A DNA stretch of 64,000 nucleotides from Chlorops oryzae (taxonomy: Eukaryota > Arthropoda > Insecta > Diptera > Chloropidae). Position 1 is the stretch's first letter. Each line of letters begins with the position of its first letter. The DNA lies in NCBI GenBank assembly GCA_020466095.1, contig CM035806.1:137579599-137643598 (forward strand). Reading direction: 5' to 3'. Positions 10,439-22,050 of this stretch are shown here, piece by piece. The notes beneath the pieces were generated by a model, which worked only from the letters and a program-made list of their open reading frames with translations, did not search any database and had not been told where the DNA came from. The position numbers were made by a program, and so were the translations under genes.

Positions 10439-11731
10439 ACAGGTTGGCTGATAAGTCCCCGGTCTGACACATAGATGGCGTCGCTAGTATTAAATGCATA
10501 TTATTTTTATATAGTGGCAACCTTCAAATGGTTCGTGTCAAAATTTGACGTCTGTAAGTCAATTAGTTTGTGAGATAGAGCGTCTTTTGTGAAGCAACTT
10601 TTGTTATTGTGAAAAAAATGGAAAAAAAGGAATTTCGTGTTTTGATAAAATACTGTTTTTTGAAGGGAAAAAATACAGTGGAAGCAAAAACTTGGCTTGA
10701 TAATGAGTTTCCGGACTCTGCCCCAGGAAAATCAACAATAATTGATTGGTATGCAAAATTCAAGCGTGGTGAAATGAGCACGGAGGACGGTGAACGCAGT
10801 GGACGCCCGAAAGAGGTGGTTACCGACGAAAACATCAAAAAAATTCACAAAATGATTTTGAATGACCGTAAAATGAAGTTGATCGAGATAGCAGAGGCCT
10901 TAAAGATATCAAAGGAACGTGTTGGTCATATCATTCATCAATATTTGGATATGAAAAAGCTCTGTGCAAAATGGGTGCCGCGCGAGCTCACATTTGACCA
11001 AAAACAACAACGTGTTGATGATTCTGAGCATTGTTTGCAGCTGTTAACTCGCAATACACCCGAGTTTTTGCGTCGATATGTGACAATGGATGAAACATGG
11101 CTCTATCACTACACTCCTGAGTCCAATCGACAGTCGGCTGAGTGGACAGCGATCGGTGAACCGTCTCCGAAGCGTGGAAAGACTCAAAAGTCCGCTGGCA
11201 AAGTAATGGCCTCTGTTTTTTGGGATGGGCATGGAATAATTTTTATCAATTATCTCGAGAAGGGAAAAACCATCAACAGTGACTATTATATGTCGTTATT
11301 GGAGCGTTTGAAGGTCGAAATCGCGGCAAAACGGCCCCATATGAAGAAGAAAAAAGTGTTGTTCCACCAAGACAACGCACCGTGCCACAAGTCATTGAGA
11401 ACGATGGCAAAAATTCATGAATTAGGCTTCGAATTGCTTCCCCACCCACCGTATTCTCCAGATCTGGCCCCCAGCGACTTTTTCTTGTTCTCAGACCTCA
11501 AAAGGATGCTCGCAGGGAAAAAATTTGGCTGCAATGAAGAGGTGATCGCCGAAACTGAGGCCTATTTTGAGGCAAAACCGAAGGAGTACTACCAAAATGG
11601 TATCAAAAAATTGGAAGGTCGTTATAATCGTTGTATCGCTCTTGAAGGGAACTATGTTGAATAATAAAAACGAATTTTGACAAAAAAATGTGTTTTTCTT
11701 TGTTAGACCGGGGACTTATCAGCCAACCTGT
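10439..11731 (+). mobile_element. Complete mariner (irritans subfamily, Himar1-like)
   Basis: The element is 1293 bp with TIRs beginning ACAGGTTGGCTGATAAGTCC on both ends and TA on each side (10437-10438 and 11732-11733). The size, TIR sequence and TA duplication all match the horn-fly mariner Himar1. The transposase ORF is uninterrupted. It inserted into the TAA duplication of element TAA-2 and is therefore the youngest event of this nest. Confidence 0.95.
10618..11664 (+). CDS. Mariner transposase, Himar1-like, intact
   Basis: The ORF has 348 codons, the length of Himar1 transposase. It starts at ATG 10618; an upstream in-frame GTG is not needed. The N-terminal paired-like DNA-binding part (about residues 1-110) contains two helix-turn-helix units. 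The mariner signature WVPRELT is present. The DDD catalytic triad is visible as TMDETW, HQDNAPCH and YSPDLAPSDFFLF, with the mariner D34D spacing. The enzyme cuts and pastes the element at TA dinucleotides in the nucleus. From memory the protein differs from Himar1 at only a few residues. No stop or frameshift is present, so activity is possible but unproven. Confidence 0.96.
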   Translation: MEKKEFRVLIKYCFLKGKNTVEAKTWLDNEFPDSAPGKSTIIDWYAKFKRGEMSTEDGERSGRPKEVVTDENIKKIHKMILNDRKMKLIEIAEALKISKERVGHIIHQYLDMKKLCAKWVPRELTFDQKQQRVDDSEHCLQLLTRNTPEFLRRYVTMDETWLYHYTPESNRQSAEWTAIGEPSPKRGKTQKSAGKVMASVFWDGHGIIFINYLEKGKTINSDYYMSLLERLKVEIAAKRPHMKKKKVLFHQDNAPCHKSLRTMAKIHELGFELLPHPPYSPDLAPSDFFLFSDLKRMLAGKKFGCNEEVIAETEAYFEAKPKEYYQNGIKKLEGRYNRCIALEGNYVE

Positions 11732-11733
11732 TA

Positions 11734-12470
11734 AGTAATAGGAATATAAATTCCAACATCACATCTTGGATTGAGGTTATGCTTCGAAAGAGAAAAATTA
11801 AGTGGTCTCTAGACAAAAGTACGATAGAGGTCAGTGCTGTCAAAGGTTGCCCACATGGAGGTGTTTTGTCTCCTTTATTGTGGTCAGTGGTTGTTGATGA
11901 GCTGCTTAATTTCACAGAGAATAATGGTTGCGATGCCATTGGTTAGGCTGATGATCTCGTAATAACAGTGTCCGGAAAACACGACAGTTGTCTGTCCAAG
12001 ATTATGGCGAGACACCTTCGACGCGTAGTGACGTGGTGGGAGGGTGAAGGGCTTGCAATAAATCCGCGGAAAACTGTCGTGGTTCCCTTTACTTTGAAAC
12101 GTAAGTTGAACTTGGGTTCTATCTTCATAGGAGATTTTAACATTCCCTATTCCAACGAAGTGAAATATTTAGGAGTTATCCTTGATAGCAAACTTAATAG
12201 GAACACTCATTTTGAAAAAGCCAATACCAAAGCACTAAGATCCCCATGGTCAACGCGGTCTTGTATAGGAAAAACTTGGGGCCTTAACCCCAAAATCATT
12301 TTCTGGACCTACCAGGAAGTGGTACGTCCAAGTTTCACATATGGTTGTCTAGTCTGGCGGCAAAAGGTCACACAAACCAAGTTTACTACCATGTGTTCAA
12401 AACTTCAGAGGCTTGCGTGTCTCTTACTAACCGGTGCGATGAAAACATGCCCTACTTTAAGCTATTGTTG
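11734..12470 (+). pseudogene. LOA-like RT, palm and thumb
   Basis: The sequence reads SWIEVMLRKRKIKW, VKGCPHGGVLSPLLWSVVVDELL and then the catalytic box, where the residue before ADD is a TAG stop (11944-11946). Thumb motifs follow: NEVKYLGVILDSKLN, VRPSFTYGCLVWRQ and LQRLACLLLTGAM. The stop in the catalytic box, and another just after 12468, mark it as dead. Confidence 0.85.
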
Positions 12471-13200
12471 AGCTGACTCCCTTGCACATTCACGTCCAAA
12501 CATCGGCTGTACTTTGTGCAATTAGGCTGAAGAGTACCTCCAAACAATTTCTTCCTGACTATGGTCATCAAAAAAATGTAAAGTATTTGGGAGTCAATAA
12601 AATACCATTTTGTGTGGGTGATTTTATTGACTCAGAATTCCACTTTGGAAGAAAATTCAAAGTATACTTCCCATCCCGGTCAACGTGGGCAAATGAGACC
12701 CTGAGGTTGACCTCAAAAGCCTGATTGGGTAAACCGATGGATCAACAATAGATGAAGGAACTGGTGCAGGTAATGTGGACCAGGTACCAGAATATCGGAA
12801 CCTATGGGCATATCGGCCAGTGTCTTTCAAGCTGAATTTCATCCATAATCAGCAAAAACCCTACTGGCCTAAACATTGTCATCTTTTCTGACAGTCAGGC
12901 CTCTCTTAGAGCTCTATCAGCTTGGGGTTTCAAGTCAATGCAAGTCATTGAATGCTTTAGACTACTTCAAAAACTAGCAGCTTGCAATAAAGTAGATTTA
13001 CACTGGGTCCCTGGTCACACGGGAATTACCGGAAATAAGCTAGCGGATCAGCTAGCAAGGGCGGCAACAACCACCCCTTTTGTTGGTCCTCAGCCTTTCT
13101 GTGGGCTCAACTGGGCGACTATCAAACAGAAAATCAGAGACAAGGAAAAACTCTTTCGCCTTGTGTACTGGCATGACTGTCCTGGACTAAGGCAGAGTAA
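12471..13200 (+). pseudogene. LOA-like RNase H domain
   Basis: After a broken connection region the RNase H fold appears: GSTIDEGTGAG near 12745, the IFSDSQASLRAL motif near 12885, and VDLHWVPGHTGITGNKLADQLAR near 12997-13060. QPFCGLNW and the following basic stretch also occur in the minus-strand relative at 27077-27736 (SRPFCGPSW), so the two LINEs are one family. Stops occur near 12722 and 12750-12830. Confidence 0.8.
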
Positions 13201-13340
13201 AGCGGGAATTCCAATTACGCGTGAGCTGCGGGAAAATCGTGCGTGTGCGTGCGTCTCCATACATTTAAAATTTCAAATGTATGGAGGCGCACGCACACGC
13301 ACGATTTTCCCGCAGCTCACGCGCTATTGGAATTCCCGCT
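13201..13340. mobile_element. 140 bp near-perfect palindromic element with TAA duplication (TAA-3)
   Basis: The arms AGCGGGAATTCCAAT... form a hairpin about 65 bp long with a short centre. TAA flanks both sides (13198-13200 and 13341-13343). Removal restores the LINE frame QSK-ALIKP. It is the third TAA-flanked insertion in this one LINE. Confidence 0.87.
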
Positions 13341-13757
13341 TAAGGCGCTTATAAAACCTTACTCTTACTCTTATATTCTTAAGTTATCGAAAAATAACAT
13401 AAGACTGCTAACAGGTTTTCTTACCGGCCATTTCGGGCTTAAGCATCATATGCACAAAATTCGTCTTTCCGACAACTCAGAGTATATACTTTGCCTCGAA
13501 GATGAGGAATCAACTTTGTACATTCTTTGTGAATGTCCAGCCTTAGTATTTCACAGAAGAAACGTATTCCATTTGGAATTTCTGTCACAAGGACAAATTA
13601 GAAGTTCTTCTCGAGATGCATTTCTGGACTTTATTAGGAAAGCTATGAGGAGTTTTTCTTAGACCTAGTGTATTTTGGCACAATAGGCCTAATTTGCCGC
13701 AGTGCCGGCCTTTGGGCGGATTCACGCTCATGTATTTATTATTATTATTATTATTAT
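13341..13757 (+). pseudogene. LOA-like ORF2 zinc-finger tail and 3' end
   Basis: The segment 13380-13662 reads NIRLLTGFLTGHFGLKHHMHK, YILCLEDEESTLYILCECPAL, the cysteine/histidine tail common after RNase H in these LINEs. It is followed by about 70 bp of 3' untranslated sequence and an ATT-repeat tail ending near 13757. Confidence 0.78.
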
Positions 13758-16700
13758 ACAAGGACAAAAGAATTGTTCGAAGTAGACCCTGGCATATGTG
13801 GACCGTAAAGTGTTCCAGCCAATGTTTCTAAAGCCCAAAAAATAAAATAAAAATTAAAGCATATGAAATCCTTACATTATTAATCAATAACAACATTAAA
13901 AAATAGTGATCCTATGACAATCGTTTAGTATTAGATGCACTTCAATGAAAACCAGAAGTGACTTAAATTTTAGCACAATTATTTCTAACAAAATGTGTAT
14001 ATCATCGCAGACATCTTGAAAATAGGCAAGATATGAAACAAGAGATGAATAAAACATTAGATATTTTGTTACTGAGACGTCAGAAATTGCGGAACATGAA
14101 GGCAACAGCAATGGTGTCAAACATCAGCTTAGCATTCATTTTAAGCAATTTGCACTTACTAGTCGAGGAATCATGCAAAGAATAAGTTTAAAACGTGTGA
14201 GCACCTAAAATATGCCATAAATGAATCCATTCATCATGATTGTGGTTTGTAGGACCGTCGCAGTACTTTCTGCACGATATTTTTCTGCTATGGTATAGTG
14301 AATAAAAACTGACGATAGTTTGAAATTATAAGAGTCACTTAAAGAAAAACAACGGAAAAATGTTTATTTAAAGAAACAAAAATACTTAGAGAGTTAGAGT
14401 AACAAATATCTAAATTCCTTAATTTAATTCGCAATTTTAAGGCCCTTAATTCAGTTTACACTCACTACTTAATGCTACTCAATGTACTGAATTCAGTTAA
14501 ATTTAATAGTCTAGAAACCATATAAGCAAGAATTTTATTTAAATATAATCAATGAAGGGCTTTAAAAAGAAATGGAATTCGATACAATCATATTTAAATT
14601 ACGTAATTCATGTTTTATACACATATAATATTTATATTGGGTACTATTAAAAAAACCAAAATGATATTTTTAATATGTAAAGATAGTATGTTTTAATTAA
14701 AAAAAAAAAATTAAACTTTTTCATATTCTTTCCCTCCCAGATCCCCGCAACTCTTTTTTAAATGACATCTTCATTGGCATAAGCAGCATATAACCTTTTT
14801 TTTTAATTAATATTATCATGCACGTTGGATCCATTTCAACCAGTAAGTATGTACTTTTTTCTCAAATCAAGTTCTCATGCGGACTAGGGTCAGTCAGATC
14901 TTTTCCGGATGAATAAAAAATTACTTTTGAAGTAATGAAAACGGCGGCCATCTACTAACAAAATGCATTAGAAGTAAGGGTTACTGATGCAAGTATTCGC
15001 AGTATGCACTTTCACCACTTTGGAGGTAGTGCAATTTCCTGCTGGGCTAGGTATAGATATTGCACGTGATATGTATGTATGTTTATAACAAACTGAGGAC
15101 TTAATGCACTGATCAATATTTTATTTGCTCGCCAATGCTCTGCAAATCTGAGATAATAATTGAAAAAACGATGACAGACCAACAGGTTACACATAGTTTT
15201 TTTAACCTTTGGTTCACCACGGTCAGTACCAAAAAAAAACATGACTCATTCCGTGCTTTCTGGGCGTTAATTTTTGTCATTTTTTGCCTTACTAAATTGT
15301 ATACGAATGTTAATGCAAAGCGCATGTATTCACAAAACTCATATTTATTGAAAACATTCTTTGTTTTGTAAAAAACACAAAGAACTTCGGAGTCATTCTT
15401 TCATGTGGTTGCGTATAAGAAGTAATGGTTGGAAAAGCAGTAAGCTGGTGACGAAGCTCAATATTTCTGAGAAACAGTCTTAATCACACTTAAGTATTGT
15501 TTCGTTTCGCAAGCAATCACATTGTTAAGAAATTGTAATACTACAAATGGTTTGACTCATGATTATGGTTAAAAGCATGAACGAAAAGATAACGTGAAAT
15601 AAGCCTTTCTCTCTCTGTTTCTCCCACCCAAGATGACGTCAATGCTCAACTGCTGCAAACGTCTTGTTTGTCGTATGTATATCTTTATTTATGTATGTTT
15701 ATAGTAATACGAATTAATGCTTCTCTTTTTATATTCAATTCGTGGATAATTTGATTTTTTTAAAATCGATAATAACAATAATTGAGTATTGGTAGCAGAT
15801 ATAAATATTTCCTTAGATGAGTTCAATATAATGCAATCTTTTAGTTGCAAAGCAAACTTAAATGGCTTGTGAAAATATTCCATGTGATTTCAAAGAACTT
15901 TTTTTTAGAAAATAACTAACAATAAATGATCTTGCACAAAACAATGGATGATGTTTAGTCAAAGTATTTTCGTTGATATAAAATCGTTTTGCAGATTTTA
16001 AGATTTTATTTTTTATTTTTTGCACGATAAAAAGAAAAGGCAACGAGGCCTACTTAATATTCGAAAGCAGTGTGAGAACAACGCGAAAATAATACACACT
16101 ATTCATGTTGTGAGAACGAAGATATGTCAAGAGAAGCTGGTGATAATAAAAATTATTTTCCTTTTGAGCATTAGGTCCGTTGCCGTATTGCAGTAAACTG
16201 GTACGTTGAGTATGGTAACGGACTTATTTAAAAAAAAAAAAAAACAGTTGGGTCCTTTATATTAAAAATTTTGAATTTCTACAGATGTTCGTAATTATAA
16301 AATTAGAACGCTGAAGATGCAGACGTCTTTAGTATTTTTGAAACCTTAATACTTTTTCCTTTTAGTTTAGTTTTATATTTTCTTGTTTTTTTATTTTTAA
16401 AATTAATATAATAAAACATATCCGTTCACAATGTAAATGAAACTGTGAACCCACAAAAGAATTAACGACGAATCAAGCAACTTCAAGCGTCATGTGCATT
16501 CCCTATAACAACACTCTCAGTATTTCAGTAAGTAACAATGACGAGACCATCGTAATGTTTTTTTTTTTTTACGATTTAAGTGTCTCACGACTGAAAACTA
16601 CCATATGTATATGTGATTACAATACGTTATGCCCGCAAAATGCATTATAGCCGGACACTCGAGGTGCACTGCCCATACAGCAATCTATACGTGTGAAAGA

Positions 16701-18110
16701 GTTCATGAATTATTCTGCATTTTTGTGAAATTGTACCTAACACGGACTGGTTCAACCTCAATAAATACAAATTTTTAAACCAATCTACAAGATTTGAAAC
16801 TTAAAACCACTTTGTCGGCTTCTTTTTGAAGAGATATTTGGTTATTGTATTGCCGGATTTTTGGGAGTTTTTTTTTTTTTTACTGAGAGTAAGTCTAACT
16901 CGTTCTGAGTTTACCGAGTTATTTCCCTTGACTACCTACTAATTCTATTAAGTGTTCCAAAATATTGCAGGTATTGAATATTCTAAATAATAATCATTAA
17001 ACAATAATCGGACTTTGTTTATAACTTTAACACAAATATCTGAGCTAACAATTAAATATTAACCGTTTTGGCTTAAAGCTGCTGTCCGTATTGAAAACAG
17101 CTGGAAAGAAATTCACCGTGAACGTAATAATAGAAATCTCTGTTATAGTATTCAAAAAAGTTTTATGTAGCAAAAAACTTTCAAAATGCTCGGAATAAAA
17201 GAAAAATATGAATCATATAAACACAGAATCCCCCCCCACCCAAAAAAAAAAAAAAAAACATTACAGTTTCAAAACAATGCAAAAAAAAAAAAAAAACTTG
17301 AAACGGTCGAATGCGTAAAAATAAAACACGGCAATTTTTTAATCTCAAATTTTCATTTTCATTGCGGCATGTCGTTATTTAATGGCCCACATCGGAGATT
17401 TTAAAAGAGTTTATGCAACTATGTGTTTTCGTTGTGGAATCAGCTGATTTACAAAGAAAATGACCATTTATGTATATGAAATGTTGTTTTTATTAACGTG
17501 TTATAAGACAATTATAAAGCTTCTGCTGAACCGCCGACTTTGTATAATGAGGATGTGATATAATATTTTTGTGTCCTATTCCATATATTTTTTTTTCTTT
17601 CTATTTTGTTGGAAATCAGCTGGTTACAACGAGGTTGCACTTAAAATAACAGGTGCTGCCGTACTTCACCGTAACTAAATTTTATGTTTGGTGAAATGGC
17701 TAAATGCCAATAGGTAATTAAATTGAAATTTCTTTGGTAAAATTAGCTCGAAGTGGTTGCCATATGAAAGCATTGAATAATATCCATTTGCAGCTAGTGT
17801 TGTCAATTAAAAGAACTCAATTTAGCTTAAAATGAAAACGCCGAGTTGTATGGGCAGTGCGCCTGGATGGATCTACACTCATGATTTTGAGCTTTGCTTT
17901 CATTGCTGACATATCAATTGACGATCGGTTCGTGCTAAAACGTACGTGGCTAGCAATTTCGATCAACCAGTTTAAATCTGTGTTCTGCACTATGTAGTGG
18001 TGGCTTTCGCTTCAAATTAGCTCTACGTATACGTTAAAGCATACTAAAATTTCGTTGTTCTAAGTTCCGTCAAGGTATTTTAATTTAAGTATTCTGTTAG
18101 AAAAAATCCT
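13758..18110. other. Anonymous AT-rich intergenic DNA
   Basis: No ORF with recognisable domains was found. There are many homopolymer A or T runs of 10-15. A weak pair of 20 bp inverted sequences around TGCACTGCCCATACA (near 16660 and 17845) may mark an old TIR element, but no target duplication was seen. Confidence 0.5.
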
Positions 18111-18140
18111 GTGTATTTTATACTCTGTGAGCAATCAAAA

Positions 18141-18296
18141 ATGTTTGCAAGACTTAACAAAGAAACTGCAATAATTTTATCGCAAACATTAGTCATCGAC
18201 CCCAGTGTAAAAAACAAGTATCTCCGCTGCGATTCCTTTAACGTTAAAAGAAATATGCCCGGTTTGACACAGTTGCTTAAAAAAAACCAAAATTAA
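18141..18296 (+). CDS. Candidate small ORF, 51 codons, unrecognised
   Basis: The ATG has a good fly context (CAAAATG) and the frame runs 51 codons to TAA, with an AATAAA overlapping the stop. The peptide starts MFARLNKETA and ends in a basic LTQLLKKNQN. Leucine, lysine and asparagine are common and no transmembrane segment is evident. It resembles the composition of small mitochondrial proteins, but I do not recognise a family. It may equally be a chance frame in AT-rich DNA. Comparison with other flies would decide. Confidence 0.25.
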   Translation: MFARLNKETAIILSQTLVIDPSVKNKYLRCDSFNVKRNMPGLTQLLKKNQN

Positions 18297-18779
18297 ATAA
18301 ACTGTTAAATTTATTTTAAAAACTCGTCGTATTTCTTTCCAGTTGGTTTTTGTACAAATTTCTTCAAACTTAAGAGGGACAATAGGCTGCCTTTTGAATA
18401 TTTGTAAGATTCATACCTTAAAACAAACAAACCAATATATCGAATATAAATCACCAAGAATATAAATATAATTACAATATCCGACGAATTTCGCAATTCA
18501 GTGAGAAAAAAAAAAAAAAAATAACCAAATAAAAATAAAACAAAATAAAGGACAACTTTTGTGAGGCAAACAGCAGTCCAATATTAACAACATATCCGCC
18601 ATAGACAAATCGAAAAAAGCAAGAGCAGTGTAGCTCACTGATACTAACAGGTGCATTCTACAATTCAATGTATCAAAGAAAATAATTTGAATCAGAAAAT
18701 TTAAAACAATTACTATGTTTATACCACAATTCTATCAAGCTGTACTCAACAAAATCTGGTTGAACCCAAATGCATAAAA

Positions 18780-19760
18780 ACTATTTGGAGCATTTCACGC
18801 CAAGCGGACAACCAAAAAAAGTGAGGTCGTTTTGTTCATATTCTGGTCAGTTATACTTCTAATAGACGTAGATGTGTAAAACAATTTCGTTTTTGTATGA
18901 TGCTCTATTGCTGAGTTATGAGCTTTTAAAAATTAGCTACAATTGTAATTATGACTCTTTTGATACTCATTTGAAGTATGAATTAATTAATAAAAAAAAA
19001 AAAAATGCTTAAATAAAAGCAAATATATTACGGCCCCAACCTCAGACAATGATATAAAAAATTAGAAAACTTAAAAGTATATTATGTTACAATAAAAAAG
19101 GTCAAGTTTCTAATATTTTGGTCCAATTCTCAATTTAAATTTTGTTATGTATAGTAAACGGGAACTGAACATTTCAAATTGATTTTTGGATAACTTAGCC
19201 CCTTTTGTTTTTTTTTTCTAAATAATTTTGAATAAAGCCTTTAAATGAAATAATTCTTCAAAAAAAAAAAAAAAAAAAAAAATTAAAACCTGATATCCAA
19301 TAGTTTAAGAGTTAAGGCACATGCTACGGATAGCTATCTTTATAGCTATATTCCGAGTCTGATGGGAGAAGTCGGTCAGAAAACGTACCGAAAGTTATAT
19401 TGGCGTTTGAAAAAATGAAGACAATTCGGAAAATATTTTGAAAAAAACATTAGATTTAGTGTGATATCAGACATGCCTGATATAAATGTTGGGTAGGCGG
19501 TTATGAACAGCTGTGAATAGCGTTACATGTAGCTATGAATGACTATGTGCTCTAACACTTAAACTATTGGATACTACGTTTTAGTTTTTTTATTAATTTT
19601 TTTTTTTTTTTGTGAGGAGTTAGTATATATAAAGGTTTGAAACAAAATTAAATTTGAAAAAACTGGCTAAGTTACTGAAACATCGATTTGAAATGTTCAC
19701 TTCGCGTTTACTATATGAAAACAAATTCTACCATAATTTAAAAATTTCAAATTGTTACTA
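18780..19760. repeat. Degenerate foldback-like repeat
   Basis: The start (about 18788-18830) resembles the end of the large foldback at 61474: GCATTTCACGCCAAGCGG here against GCATTCCACGCGAAGCGG there. Further in, imperfect inverted arms pair 19120-19345 with about 19500-19760; for example CATTTCAAATTGATTTTTGG and its counterpart near 19680-19700, and CCAATAGTTTAAG near 19298 with CTTAAACTATTGG near 19559. No ORF is present. Confidence 0.5.
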
Positions 19761-19880
19761 TACGGCCCGATTTCACAAAGCTATTTAAACAAAACTGAAA
19801 TGAAAATGTACTTTTTATATGAAATTTGAAAGTTTGTTTCATTTAAGTTTCATTTAAATAGCTTGGAGAAACCGGGTCTA
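19761..19880. repeat. Short TIR element, about 120 bp
   Basis: The ends CGGCCCGATTTCACAAAGCT and AGCTTGGAGAAACCGGGTC pair imperfectly as inverted repeats followed by ATTTAAAYRAAACT-like sequence on both sides. The size and structure suggest a miniature inverted-repeat element. The target duplication is unclear. Confidence 0.5.
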
Positions 19881-20284
19881 AGAAACAATACTTCTTAGGG
19901 CTCTTATTACGAAGCATATATAAAATATTTGAAAAATAAAAATCCGCATTTGGTTTTCAATATTAAATTTTTTTTTTAATTTTGAAAATATTTTAAAACG
20001 ACAATTCATCTAAATGCGATAAAAAATTTCAATCTTTAACTTCGATATTGAAAATAATTTTTTAAAAACTGTTTTATTTTAAATTTTCAAATGTGTTTCA
20101 ATTTGAAATTTTTTACAAATATGTTTGGTAATATTGACTCTTATTTTTTTAAAATTAATTGATACAGGTAATATGCATCCACAATTCGATAATTTCATTT
20201 ATAGCTAATCTCGCTTGGCCTGTCACTGTCTGTATCGATATAAGTGGTAGGAAAAGTGGGACCTAAAGTTTTACGCTGACTCCG

Positions 20285-20765
20285 AACGGCAAATTAAAAT
20301 AAATAAATTAATTTTATAAATAAAATCCAAAATAAATATATTAATAAAAAATTCCAATGCATAAAAATTTAAATACAGAGAAATAAAAAAAAATATTATT
20401 AAAAAATGAAATAAATAAATTAATAAATAAGTAATGTTGATAAATAAAAGTTTAATAAATAAAACGAAAATTATTTTTTAAAATATAATTGAATATTTGA
20501 AATTTATAAATAATTTGTATTAATTATATTATATACTAAATAAATACAAAAAAAAAAACAAATAGAATCTAAATCTAAATAGAACCAATTTAATAAATAA
20601 ATAAAATAAATGAGTAAATAAAATTAAAAAAAAAATAAGTAAAATAAACAACTGAAATAAATAATAATAAAAAAAACAATTTAATATATATGTTTCATAT
20701 ACATTAATAAATAAATAAACTTAAATAGAAGTATAAACGAAATAAATAAATAAAATAAAAAATTG
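20285..20765. repeat. AT-only low-complexity tract rich in AAATAAAT
   Basis: About 480 bp is almost pure A and T, with the unit AAATAAAT/TTAATAAATAA recurring irregularly. Coding frames here are chance. Confidence 0.8.
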
Positions 20766-21276
20766 GTGTCTGTAAATTCGGTAAACGGACGATAACTGGA
20801 TAACGTTAATTGTTTTGTATGTTGATGTACTTATCTTCTTTGGAAAAACTAATCTTTGCAACTTACTTGACAAAAAAAAAAAAAACAATGTAGCAAAAGT
20901 TTGTAACAATTTTGTCTCGAATTATATTTAAATCCGCATAAAGCTAATGAGAATTGTAGATGGAATGAATTGGAACAAAGACTTTATAACTTCGAAGATG
21001 TGTAATGCTCATACAAACGAAAGGCGAAATTTAAAAATTTCTATAGAGTAAGCGAAAATATTTTCTTGCTCTCTTTCTATCTGTAAAAAAAAACAATGCG
21101 TAAATTTGTCTTTGTTTTTTAAATTTTGTGTGTTTTGCTTGTTAGCATATTCAAAGAGTATTTAAAGGTTGAAGAGGGCACAATTTACTCTTTCGTTGAT
21201 TTTATTCTTCACTCGTTCTCGATGATACCACGTACATCATCAGGCACGGCAGAACAGATTTTTCCCGAGTGGGTAG

Positions 21277-21631
21277 TAGAGGTGGGAAAAAATCGATGTT
21301 AACATCGATACATCGATAGTATCGATGTTTTTAAGTTAAAATAAATAATAATGAAAAGAAAGTTAAAAATGCAAAATAGATTAAGTTTGATTTAATTCTA
21401 ACAACCTTAGTTGATGGAAAAAAAATGTTAGTTATCAGAAACCATCAATAGTGCACGATTGTGGGATACATCGACGATGTTTTTAAATGTTTTACCCTAT
21501 TGATGGTGTTCTACGACAATCTATTGTTTTTCATCAACTACTAGAATTAGAATTTAATTTAATGGAATTTATTTTTACCATTTATTTATTAATTTTACCA
21601 TTATGTTAACATTGATTGTTTTCCACCTCTA
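21277..21631. mobile_element. Nested hAT-type miniature element, 355 bp, 8 bp TSD
   Basis: The termini TAGAGGTGGGAAAA and TTTTCCACCTCTA are inverted repeats, and GTGGGTAG is duplicated on each side (21269-21276 and 21632-21639). The interior begins with several ATCGAT motifs. It inserted only 36 bp inside the left end of the larger hAT-type element, so it is younger. Confidence 0.88.
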
Positions 21632-22050
21632 GTGGGTAGTAGTTCGAAGGGGGAAGGGTGGTGTATTGCTGCGTTGGAGTAGTATACAAAGCTCCCACGA
21701 AATCAACATTCCCATCATTTCGTTACAAAATCAAGTAAAATAAAATATACAAAAAATATTATTTCATATTATACATTTAATAACAAAAATTAACGCACTT
21801 CATGTAAAAAAAAATTAAAAACTTAAAGACAATTCCGCATTTTTTCGGCCTCTTGTTAAATTTTAAAAGCCAAATATATATCTCATCGAGCTTAAGATAG
21901 TGTTATTTTTCCATATTTAGCTTTAAAATGAAGAGCATACTAATTATTTTAGAAATAAATATTTATAAGAAGCTTTTAAACATATTACGTGTTTTCCCTC
22001 TCATTTACAAGCTTGCACTGTATACCTACATCTATATGTACACACATACA

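Larger units (their letters stand above)
8337..13757 (+). mobile_element. LOA/I-like LINE with RNase H, split by three TAA-flanked elements and a mariner
   Basis: Host pieces of this LINE are 8345-8635, 8936-9207, 11734-13200 and 13341-13757. They read RT fingers, RT palm, thumb, RNase H and a C-terminal zinc-finger-like tail, in order. The 5' end is truncated at about 8337, next to another LINE. The 3' end runs into a TTA/ATT microsatellite (about 13735-13757). Removing each insert with one TSD copy rejoins the LINE in frame at 8636/8935, 9211/11733 and 13201/13340. That shows these are true insertion sites. RT plus RNase H in one ORF fits the LOA/I group. A related minus-strand copy lies at 26740-34556. 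Confidence 0.8.

Noticed and set aside
16657..17866. Possible 1.2 kb transposon with TGCACTGCCCATACA-type ends
   Set aside because: Only about 20 bp pair, the flanks show no duplication, and no internal structure supports an element.
18311..18496. Minus-strand ORF of 61 codons with a hydrophobic N-terminus, convergent with the candidate small gene
   Set aside because: It has no ATG; the apparent start is TTG after a poly-T tract. The hydrophobicity follows from AT-rich codons.
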